Part shown: in pieces, positions 39,806 through 45,884 of the stretch
Layout: each line of letters opens with the position of its first letter
Position numbering within the stretch: the first letter of the stretch is position 1
From: Verrucomicrobiota bacterium
GTDB taxonomy: Bacteria > Verrucomicrobiota > Verrucomicrobiia > Limisphaerales > UBA9464
Assembly: GCA_947454705.1 (NCBI GenBank)
Contig: CANGKZ010000039.1
Span: forward strand, 1-45,884
Reading direction: 5' to 3'
Length of the DNA stretch: 45,884 nucleotides
Translations under genes and position numbers: made by a program
The notes under the pieces: model-generated
Seen by the model: the letters and a program-made list of their open reading frames with translations, nothing else
What the model was told of the DNA's origin: nothing
Databases searched by the model: none

Positions 39806-41230
39806 TTAGTGAGCCGCCTTCTTGCGAGCGAACACGTGGGTCGCGTGACCGAAGAAGACTTCGGCCGATTCCATGAGGGTTTCGGAGAGCGTCGGATGCG
39901 GATGCACGATCGCAGCCAGATCCTCGGCGGTGGCTCCCATTTCCACGGCGATGGCGCCTTCGCCAATCAGCTCGCCAGCCCCGTGGCCGACAATGCCGAC
40001 GCCCAGAATCCGGTGGGTTTCCGGCTCCAGAATCAGCTTGGTGAGGCCGTCGGTGCGGTCGTAGGTGAGGGCGCGTCCGCTGGCTCCCCAGGGGAACTTC
40101 GCGATCTCGAACGGAATGTTCTTCTGGCGCGCCTCGGTCTCGGTGAGTCCCACCCAGGCCACTTCGGGGTCGGTGAAGACCACCGCAGGAATCGCGTAGT
40201 CGCGGTTCACCGCAGAGCCTTCGCCGGCGATGTTTTCCACCGCGATGCGCGCTTCCTTGCTCGCCTTGTGGGCCAGCAGGATGCCGCCGGCGATGTCGCC
40301 GATGGCGTAAATGTTCGGGTCGGTCGAAGCCATCTTCTCATCGACCTTGATGAACCCGCGTTCGTCCTTCTGGACCTTGGTGTTCTCGAGGCCGATGTCC
40401 TGGCCGTTCGGAGTGCGTCCGACGGAGACCAGCACGCGGTCGTAGAGTTCTTCGAGCTTCTGCCCGTTGTACTCGGAGATGACCTTGATCTGTTTTCCAG
40501 CAGTCTTGATCTCGAGGACCTTGGCCTTGAGTCGGACTTCCTTGAACGCCTTCTTGGCGTAGGCAGCCACGGGCCGGGCGAGATCGGGATCCGCACCGGC
40601 GAGGATGGCTTCCATGGCCTCGATCACGGTGACCTTGGAACCCATGGAGGCATACACGGTGCCGAGCTCCATGCCGATATAGCCGCCGCCGATCACGAGA
40701 AGATTCTCGGGAATGTCGGGGATTTCGAGGGCCTCGGTGGAGGTCATGACCCGCGGATTGCCGAGGTCAAACGCCTTCGGCATCGCAGGACGCGAACCGA
40801 CGGCCACGATGGCCTTCTCGAATTTGACGAACTTCTGTCCCTCGGGCGTTTCCACGCGAAGGGTGGAGGAGTCTTCGAAGTGGCCGCGTCCGTGAATCAC
40901 GGTGACGCCGCGCATCTTCGCCAGGCTGGAAATGCCCTGGGCGAGCTTTTCCAGGATGCCGTCCTTCCAGGCGCGAAGCTTGGTCAGATCGATCGTGGGC
41001 TCCGAGAAGGTGATGCCGCGATGAGCGGATTCCCGTGCGGACACGATGGCGTGGCTGGCGTTGAGCAGGGCCTTGGACGGAATGCACCCGCGGTTCATGC
41101 ACACGCCGCCGAGGCGCGAGTCACGTTCCACCAGGATGACCTTGCGTCCGAGATCAGCCGCGTAAAAGGCGGCGGCGTATCCCCCGGGGCCTCCGCCGAC
41201 CACCACGATGTCTGTCGAAATCGTTTCCAT
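39806..41230 (-). CDS. lpdA: Dihydrolipoyl dehydrogenase (E3)
   Basis: E3 reoxidises the lipoyl group of 2-oxoacid dehydrogenase complexes, passing electrons through FAD to NAD. The 474-residue protein shows the FAD motif VVVGGGPGGYAAAFYAADLG, the redox disulfide GVCMNRGCIPSK (C44 and C49), the NAD-binding GGGYIGMELGTVYASMG, FAD contact YAIGDIAGGILLAHKASKE and the C-terminal active-site HPHPTLSE (His445, Glu450). The gene lies 17 bases after the E2 gene on the same strand, so the two are co-transcribed. The ATG at 41230 has no Shine-Dalgarno. A role in the pyruvate complex is likely but the partner E1 is not in the window. Confidence 0.96.
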   Translation of the reverse strand: METISTDIVVVGGGPGGYAAAFYAADLGRKVILVERDSRLGGVCMNRGCIPSKALLNASHAIVSARESAHRGITFSEPTIDLTKLRAWKDGILEKLAQGISSLAKMRGVTVIHGRGHFEDSSTLRVETPEGQKFVKFEKAIVAVGSRPAMPKAFDLGNPRVMTSTEALEIPDIPENLLVIGGGYIGMELGTVYASMGSKVTVIEAMEAILAGADPDLARPVAAYAKKAFKEVRLKAKVLEIKTAGKQIKVISEYNGQKLEELYDRVLVSVGRTPNGQDIGLENTKVQKDERGFIKVDEKMASTDPNIYAIGDIAGGILLAHKASKEARIAVENIAGEGSAVNRDYAIPAVVFTDPEVAWVGLTETEARQKNIPFEIAKFPWGASGRALTYDRTDGLTKLILEPETHRILGVGIVGHGAGELIGEGAIAVEMGATAEDLAAIVHPHPTLSETLMESAEVFFGHATHVFARKKAAH

Positions 41231-41247
41231 GGAGCGTCGTCGATTGC

Positions 41248-42534
41248 TTAGAGCTTCACTTCGGATTCAGGGAACTCCTGAAGCGCCTTCACCAGATCCA
41301 CGGTGAAACGGGCCGCACTGCCGCCGTCGATGATGCGGTGATCGTAGCTCACGGTGATCGGCATCATCGGGCGTGCCTCGATCTTGCCTTCGGCCGTGAC
41401 CACGGGCTTTTGCTGGGTCTTGCCGATGCCGAGAATGGCGGATTCCGGCTTGTTGATGATCGGCGTGAAATGTCCGCCACCGATGGCTCCCTGGTTGGAG
41501 ATGGTGAAGGTGCCGCCCTTCATGTCCTCAGCCCCCACCTTGCGGTCGCGGGCCTTTTCGGCGATGGCGGTGAGTTCCTGCGCGATCTGGAGCAGCGACT
41601 TCTTGTCGGCATCCTTCAACACGGGAACCAGCAGGCCGGCATCGGTATCGACGGCGATTCCGATGTGGTAGTACTGCTTGAGAACGAGCGTCTGGGCCAC
41701 TTCGTTCACGCTGGAGTTGAAGCGGGGATGCTTCTTCAACGCAGAAACGAGGGCCTTGATGATGAACGGCGTCGGGGTCAACCGCGCACCGGCCTTTTCG
41801 TAGGCCGCCTTGTACTGCTTGCGCAGGGCTTCGATGCGGGACAGGTCCGCGTCATCGAACTGCGTCACGTGCGGCAGGGAGACGGAATTCTCCACCATGC
41901 GCGACGCGATGACCTTGCGGAGCTCGGTCAGGGGTTCGGAAACCACCGGGCCAAACACCGAGAAGTCGGTCGAAACCGGGGCGAAGGAAAGGCCCTTGGG
42001 CTCCTCGGCATACCGGCCGGCGCGGGCGACGGCGCGCTCGAGTCGGGCGATGTGGCGGGCGAGATCGGTGATCACCACCCGGCCACCGTTGCCGCTTCCG
42101 GCCACGCGGCTGAGGGGGATGCCGAGTTCCCGGGCGACCTTGCGGACGTACGGGGAGGCGGCGGGCGTCGGTCCGCCATCGCCTTCGTCGGCGGGCAGAA
42201 CATCATCGTCATCATCGTCTTGCACCACCTGGGCGCGACGCGCAGGACGCGATGCAGCGGCGGCGGCGGGAGCCGCAGCCGGGGCAGGGGCGGAGCCGCC
42301 CGTGGCACCGGTCAGGGTAAGGATCACCGTGCCGACGGAAATCTTTTCGCCCTCGCGGACCCGGATTTCTCCCACGGTGCCCGCAGCGCTGGAGGGAATC
42401 GGCGCAACTGCCTTTTCCTGTTCCAGTTCGATCACAGTTTGACCGGCGGTGATCACGTCGCCGGGTTTGACGAGGATGCTGACGACGGTGCCGCTGTCTG
42501 CACTGTCACCAATCTTCGGAAGTCTTACGTCCAT
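41248..42534 (-). CDS. Dihydrolipoamide acyltransferase (E2), probably pyruvate type
   Basis: From the ATG at 42534 the protein has 428 residues. Domains in order: one lipoyl domain (1-75; ELEQEKAVAPI, K41 lipoylated), an Ala/Pro-rich linker with an unusual run of six Asp (about 106-111), the E1/E3-binding domain (126-160; SPYVRKVARELGIPLSRVAGSGNGGRV), and the catalytic domain (about 195-428) with FIIKALVSALKKHPRFNSSVNE, GGTFTISNQGAIGGGHFTPIINKPESAILGIGK and YDHRIIDGG (H399, D403). The IGG...TPIIN pattern fits acetyl or branched-chain E2 better than the 2-oxoglutarate one. It heads an E2-E3 pair; no E1 subunit gene precedes it, as the upstream gene is the divergent mlaE. Confidence 0.93.
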   Translation of the reverse strand: MDVRLPKIGDSADSGTVVSILVKPGDVITAGQTVIELEQEKAVAPIPSSAAGTVGEIRVREGEKISVGTVILTLTGATGGSAPAPAAAPAAAAASRPARRAQVVQDDDDDDVLPADEGDGGPTPAASPYVRKVARELGIPLSRVAGSGNGGRVVITDLARHIARLERAVARAGRYAEEPKGLSFAPVSTDFSVFGPVVSEPLTELRKVIASRMVENSVSLPHVTQFDDADLSRIEALRKQYKAAYEKAGARLTPTPFIIKALVSALKKHPRFNSSVNEVAQTLVLKQYYHIGIAVDTDAGLLVPVLKDADKKSLLQIAQELTAIAEKARDRKVGAEDMKGGTFTISNQGAIGGGHFTPIINKPESAILGIGKTQQKPVVTAEGKIEARPMMPITVSYDHRIIDGGSAARFTVDLVKALQEFPESEVKL

Positions 42535-42681
42535 AAATGGAGCGGCGAATCTGGCGGACGAACGGCGCGGGGGAAAGGGATTTTTGGAGTCGTGACGGTG
42601 AAGCCTACGTAAATGTCCCCCCAATGAAGTTGCAAATCCGGGTTTCCCCCACCCGTTTTCCCGCTATTCTGCCGCCGTCGA

Positions 42682-43461
42682 ATGGTCCTCGCCCTCCTTC
42701 AAAATCGCATCCGCAATTTCCTCCGGGAACTGGGCGAACTGGCAGAAATCACCGGAGAAGCCGTCGCTTCCATCCGGCATCGCCGTCCTTCCTGGAAGGA
42801 TTTCATCGCCCAGTTGCACTTCGTGGGCGTGAAATCGCAGAGCGTGGTGATCACCACCGGGGCCGCCACCGGCATGGTGCTGTGCGCCCAAACCTATTTT
42901 CAGTTCCACAAGGTCAAGATGGACACCGCCACCGGCGCGGTGGTGAGCGTGGGCATGAGCAGTGAGCTGGGGCCCGTGCTGGCGTGTCTGATGCTGACCG
43001 CCCGTGTGGGGGCTGCCATGGCGGCCGAGTTGGGCACCATGAAAGTGACCGAGCAGATCGACGCCCTGCGCACCCTGGCCACCCACCCGGTGGATTACCT
43101 GGTGGTGCCGCGGTTGATCGCCTGCACCGTCGCGGCCCCGCTGCTGACCGCGGAGGCTGTGGTGGTGGGAATCACCGCCAGTTGGCTGGTGGGCGTGCAC
43201 CTTCTCGGCATCGACAGCGCGTACTACCTGGCCAACATGAACCGCTACACCAGCCCGGAGGACATCCTCACCGGGTTGATCAAGTCCACGCTCTTCGGCG
43301 CGGCCATTGCGATGGTGGGCTGTTACAAGGGCCTCACCTGCCGAGGCGGTGCTGAAGGCGTGGGACGTGCCACCACCGAAGCTGTGGTCAGCTCCAGCAT
43401 CACGATTCTGGTCGCGAATTTCTTCCTCACTCTTTTCCTCACCCGCCTGTTCAAGGTCTGA
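42682..43461 (+). CDS. mlaE: MlaE-family ABC transporter permease
   Basis: MlaE is the inner-membrane permease of the phospholipid transport system that keeps the outer membrane asymmetric. The 259-residue protein has the family's pattern of five or six helices and the conserved stretches FVGVKSQSVVITTGAATGMVLCAQTYFQF, ELGPVLACLMLTARVGAAMAAELGTMKVTEQIDALRTLATHPVDYLVVPRLIA and AAIAMVGCYKGLTCRGGAEGVGRATTEAVVSSSITI. The EQIDALRTLATHP cytoplasmic loop contacts the ATPase. It starts at the ATG at 42682, is followed by mlaF after 66 bases, and forms an operon with mlaF and mlaD. MlaC and MlaB are not here. Confidence 0.95.
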   Translation: MVLALLQNRIRNFLRELGELAEITGEAVASIRHRRPSWKDFIAQLHFVGVKSQSVVITTGAATGMVLCAQTYFQFHKVKMDTATGAVVSVGMSSELGPVLACLMLTARVGAAMAAELGTMKVTEQIDALRTLATHPVDYLVVPRLIACTVAAPLLTAEAVVVGITASWLVGVHLLGIDSAYYLANMNRYTSPEDILTGLIKSTLFGAAIAMVGCYKGLTCRGGAEGVGRATTEAVVSSSITILVANFFLTLFLTRLFKV

Positions 43462-43527
43462 ACCGGCATGGGCCTTTTGGAAAAACGATAAACAATCGAC
43501 TCCAGTTGGAAACGGACCCTGGCTCCC

Positions 43528-44271
43528 ATGATTGAAGTTCGAAATGTCACCAAGCGCTTTGGCACCCAGGAGGTGCTCAAGGGCGCGTCCCTGCGCATTG
43601 ATCGCGGGGAGGCGGTGGTGATCATCGGTCGAAGCGGCGGAGGAAAAAGCGTTCTCCTCAAGCACCTCGTTGCGCTGCTTCAGCCCGATTCCGGGCAGGT
43701 TCTGGTGGATGGACAAAATCTCTGCGCGCTCACCGAACGCGAGCTGCTCCGGGTGCGACGCAAGTTCGGCATGCTGTTTCAGGGAGCGGCATTGTTCGAT
43801 TCCCTGACCGTGTTTGAAAATGTGGCCTTCGTTCTCGAACGTGAACGCACCCACACCCCGGCCGAAATCAAACGTCTTGTCGCCGAAGCGCTGGAATGGG
43901 TCGAACTCCCGGGCATCGAAAACAAAAAACCCGCGGAACTCTCCGGCGGCATGCGCAAACGCGTGGGTCTGGCCCGGGCGATTGTGTATCGACCGGAAAT
44001 TTTGCTCTACGACGAACCCACCACCGGATTGGATCCTGTGGCCGGGGCCAACATCGATGGATTGATCCGTCGGGTGTGGGAGAAACTCAACGTCACCAGC
44101 ATCGCCGTGACCCACGACATGCCGAGCGCCCGGCGCATCAGCAACCGGATCCTGATGTTGCGCGACGGAGTAATTTACGCGGACGGACCGACGAACGACA
44201 TCCTGTCCTCAACCGACCCGGTGGTGAACCACTTCGTGAACGGCATCCCCTCGGGCAAGACGACTTTTTAA
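43528..44271 (+). CDS. mlaF: MlaF-family ABC transporter ATP-binding protein
   Basis: The 247-residue ATPase has Walker A GRSGGGKSV (34-42), a signature LSGGMRKRVGLARAI, Walker B ILLYDEPTTGLDPVAG and the switch histidine in VTHDMPSARRISNRI. The FRKFGMLFQGAALFDSLTVFENVAF stretch is the Q-loop region typical of MlaF. It energises MlaE for phospholipid movement across the envelope together with the MCE-domain protein encoded six bases downstream. The gene starts at the ATG at 43528 with no Shine-Dalgarno and lies 66 bases after mlaE. Confidence 0.96.
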   Translation: MIEVRNVTKRFGTQEVLKGASLRIDRGEAVVIIGRSGGGKSVLLKHLVALLQPDSGQVLVDGQNLCALTERELLRVRRKFGMLFQGAALFDSLTVFENVAFVLERERTHTPAEIKRLVAEALEWVELPGIENKKPAELSGGMRKRVGLARAIVYRPEILLYDEPTTGLDPVAGANIDGLIRRVWEKLNVTSIAVTHDMPSARRISNRILMLRDGVIYADGPTNDILSSTDPVVNHFVNGIPSGKTTF

Positions 44272-44277
44272 CTCCCC

Positions 44278-45252
44278 ATGGAAAATTCCCGCAACGCGAC
44301 GAAAGTCGGGTTCTTTGTTTTGGTGGCGCTCATTCTCATCGCGCTCCTGCTGGTCAATTTCAGCAAGGGCCGCGGCCTCTTCACGCCCAGTTATCTCGTT
44401 TATGTGGGCTCCGAGAATGTCGGCGGATTGAAGGCCGGCGCCTCGGTGCTCATGTCCGGCGTGCCGGTCGGGTCGGTGGACTCCATCGATCTCACCAAAG
44501 ACGGCCGCTCCGTGGTGATCACCACCCGAATTCTCAAGCAGTTCGCCATCCATCGCGATGCGCGGTTTGAAATCGAGCAGAGCGGATTCCTCGGCGACCA
44601 GTTCGTATCGATCGTCGCCGGCAAGAACGAGGAGCCCATGCTGAAGGACGGCGACCGCATCGTGGCCCAGCAGCCGTTCAACATTCAGGAAGCCGCCCGA
44701 TCGGCCATGGGGCTGATGTCGAAGCTCGATGCCGCTCTTATTCGCATCAACGGCGCAGTCGATCGCGTGGACCGCACCCTGCTGAACGAAGTGGTGCTGA
44801 CCAACCTCTCGGCCAGCGCGGTAAACATCCGATCCGTTTCAACCCGGGCCGATGCGCTGGTGACCGAAGCTCAGGCACTCGTGCATTCCCAGTCGCCGGT
44901 GATTGCATCGGCGATCAGCAACTTCAACACGCTCTCCTTCACACTTGTAGGCGTGAGTTCGAATCTGAATGTCACGCTGGATGCCGCGCGGCCCGAAGTG
45001 GTCTCGGTTCTGCACAACGCCTCCGAGGCGGTTCAGGAGATCAAGACCATCGCCGGAGATCTTCAAGCGGGCCACGGGGTGGCTGGTGCGCTGTTGAAGG
45101 ATGAAGCCATGCGGTTGCAGTTCGGATCGGCCGTCACCAACCTCAACATTGTGAGCAGCAACCTCGCGCGCTTCGGCATTCTCTACACGCCGAAGCAGCC
45201 CAAGCGGCTGACCAACGACGTGCGTTACACCGGCCGCGGCGCGGGGCGATGA
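44278..45252 (+). CDS. mlaD: MlaD-like MCE-domain substrate-binding protein
   Basis: The 324-residue protein starts at an ATG six bases after mlaF. It has an N-terminal membrane helix (KVGFFVLVALILIALLLVNFS, residues 9-29). The MCE domain follows at about 38-120: YVGSENVGGLKAGASVLMSGVPVGSVDSIDL and IHRDARFEIEQSGFLGDQFVSIVAG. After it comes a helical C-terminal region (about 135-300) rich in Asn, Ser and Val with coiled-coil-like character, and a GHGVAGALLKDEAMRLQF segment typical of longer MCE proteins. MCE rings bind lipids between MlaFE and periplasmic carriers. The C-terminal extension suggests a bridge-like form longer than the E. coli MlaD of about 180 residues. Confidence 0.94.
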   Translation: MENSRNATKVGFFVLVALILIALLLVNFSKGRGLFTPSYLVYVGSENVGGLKAGASVLMSGVPVGSVDSIDLTKDGRSVVITTRILKQFAIHRDARFEIEQSGFLGDQFVSIVAGKNEEPMLKDGDRIVAQQPFNIQEAARSAMGLMSKLDAALIRINGAVDRVDRTLLNEVVLTNLSASAVNIRSVSTRADALVTEAQALVHSQSPVIASAISNFNTLSFTLVGVSSNLNVTLDAARPEVVSVLHNASEAVQEIKTIAGDLQAGHGVAGALLKDEAMRLQFGSAVTNLNIVSSNLARFGILYTPKQPKRLTNDVRYTGRGAGR

Positions 45253-45274
45253 GGCGGTACCCGCCGTTGAAGGG

Positions 45275-45328
45275 TTGAACCTGAAAAAGGCAGTTGAAGG
45301 GTTAAAAAGTTGAAGGGTTGAAGGGGGA
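45275..45328 (+). repeat. Dispersed intergenic repeat, copy 3 (TTGAAG-rich)
   Basis: The stretch contains AAGGCAGTTGAAGGGTTAAA and AAGTTGAAGGGTTGAAGGGG, starting within 25 bases of the mlaD stop. It matches copy 1 (6422-6476, reverse strand) over about 54 bases and copy 2 (19511-19546) over about 36. All three copies directly follow or closely flank the end of a gene. Confidence 0.85.
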
Positions 45329-45337
45329 TCAAGTTAC

Positions 45338-45394
45338 GGCGGCGCAGCAACGCCGCCCTCCCTTTGCTGGGTAGGGAAGAGCTGCCGCTCTTCC
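45338..45394. other. Two perfect hairpins after the mlaEFD operon
   Basis: GGCGGCG, loop CAGCAA, CGCCGCC lies at 45338-45357, and GGAAGAGC, loop TGCC, GCTCTTCC at 45375-45394. Neither is followed by a T-run. They could stop transcription of mlaEFD without a T-tract or be part of a repeat element. Confidence 0.6.
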
Positions 45395-45858
45395 GTAGCT
45401 CTACAACGACCAGCTCTGGCGCCGTCGTTGCCCGCTTGGAGGCCTATCGGTGGAACGAAAGTCCCACGAAGCGAGAACGCAACGCCCCGGGAATTTCCTC
45501 CGAATCCAATCTTCGAACTTCGATCTCCGATCTCCGTTCTGCGAAATCAGGTTCCCCGTCCTACTTTCATGCTTTCCAAATTCAATCCTCCGAGGGCTCC
45601 GTCCTATGGAGTGCGGTGGCAGAGCGGAGCGTCGACACCGCTTTCGAAACCGTCCGCATAAAAGCATCGACCGAGGCCATCGCATCCGCGCGAAAAAACA
45701 TCCCGGAAAACCACTCTGCGTCTCCGCGCCTCTGCGGTTCATTCGCCCTGTTGAGCAGTTGGCGTTGACCAAAGCGGCGTGGCGCTCTGCTTCCCGCCGC
45801 ACTTGTATCTTGGAAAAGCCGCTTGAGTCCGACCGCAGGGCCGGACAGAGGGAGGTGC
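45395..45858. other. Gene-free mosaic of repeat-like segments
   Basis: No supported gene lies between the mlaD stop (45252) and the window end. Segments resembling common intergenic repeats of this phylum are GAGTGCGGTGGCAGAGCGGA then GTCGACACCGCTTTCG at 45610-45646, and CTCTGCGTCTCCGCGCCTCT then GCGGTTCATTCG at 45714-45745. The longest frames here are Arg/Ser/Pro-rich and overlap in opposite strands, which argues against coding. Similarity to known repeats is from memory. Confidence 0.45.
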
Positions 45859-45884
45859 CGTTGCGGGCCGGCCGGCCCGCAACG
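45859..45884. repeat. 26-base perfect palindrome at the window end
   Basis: CGTTGCGGGCCGG is followed immediately by its exact reverse complement, giving 26 bases of perfect symmetry that end on the last base of the window. It may be one arm of a longer hairpin repeat, a terminator without a loop in view, or a fold-back at a contig end. Confidence 0.9.

Noticed and set aside
39809-41251. 480-residue plus-strand ORF opposite the E3 gene
   Set aside because: Gly/Asp/His-rich, no motif, mirrors lpdA exactly.
42664-44115. 483-residue minus-strand ORF antisense to mlaE and mlaF
   Set aside because: His/Gly/Gln-rich shadow without motifs, opposite to two clear transporter genes.
45401-45802. 133-residue minus-strand ORF near the right end
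   Set aside because: Arg/Ser-rich translation over repeat-like segments, no domain, overlapped by open frames on the other strand.

Overview
The window reads as a piece of a GC-rich Verrucomicrobiota chromosome. The main taxonomic evidence is a very large secreted protein of the type common in the Planctomycetes-Verrucomicrobia group, with a dehydrogenase-like propeller, HEAT-type repeats and a C-terminal CxxCH haem site. Supporting evidence is a secreted PQQ-type propeller protein, an outer-membrane protein of the MetA-pathway family, a Cnr-like sigma module, and intergenic 7-8 base tandem repeats of a kind I associate with this phylum. Most genes lack a visible Shine-Dalgarno sequence, and many seem to start with GTG. 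I see no tRNA, rRNA, CRISPR array or prophage. The left edge cuts into an IS3-type insertion sequence and the right edge ends on a 26-base perfect palindrome, so the window may be a whole contig broken at repeats.

Layout. 1-205: IS3-like end and a heptamer tandem repeat. 216-6275: sulfite-oxidase-like molybdoenzyme, glutaredoxin, GNAT acetyltransferase, an AlkA-type glycosylase with a lysine-rich histone-like tail, and the minus-strand run queE, class III aminotransferase, rsmA. 6515-7877: a three-gene unit (ECF sigma factor, small membrane protein, LTxxQ periplasmic protein) resembling a CnrH/CnrY/CnrX sensing module. 8323-19515: the most unusual locus. It holds an outer-membrane protein, a large membrane-anchored protein, one ABC ATPase and four consecutive ABC-2 permease paralogues, each an internal duplication of a half-permease. 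19813-23520: an exonuclease/endonuclease/phosphatase protein, then accC, accB and aroQ in the common fatty-acid/shikimate arrangement. 23760-31173: a small basic protein, the PQQ-type propeller, an MFS transporter, two poorly characterised proteins, an FkbM methyltransferase, an RsbV/RsbW-like pair and metF. 31338-34772: the giant cytochrome. 34899-38836: DegT-type aminotransferase, M48 lipoprotein protease, and small membrane or secreted proteins. 39019-42534: an FKBP isomerase, then E3 and E2 of a 2-oxoacid dehydrogenase complex without E1. 42682-45252: an MlaE-MlaF-MlaD lipid-transport operon. 45253-45884: no gene, but a mosaic of hairpins and dispersed repeats.

How genes work together. 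AccB and AccC form half of acetyl-CoA carboxylase. E2 and E3 act in one complex. MlaE, MlaF and MlaD form an inner-membrane phospholipid transporter with a periplasmic MCE protein. The sigma/anti-sigma/sensor trio and the RsbV/RsbW-like pair are two separate regulatory modules. The ABC locus at 9.4-19.5 kb is the best candidate for an undescribed system: its single ATPase could serve up to eight half-permease modules, and its substrate cannot be read from sequence.
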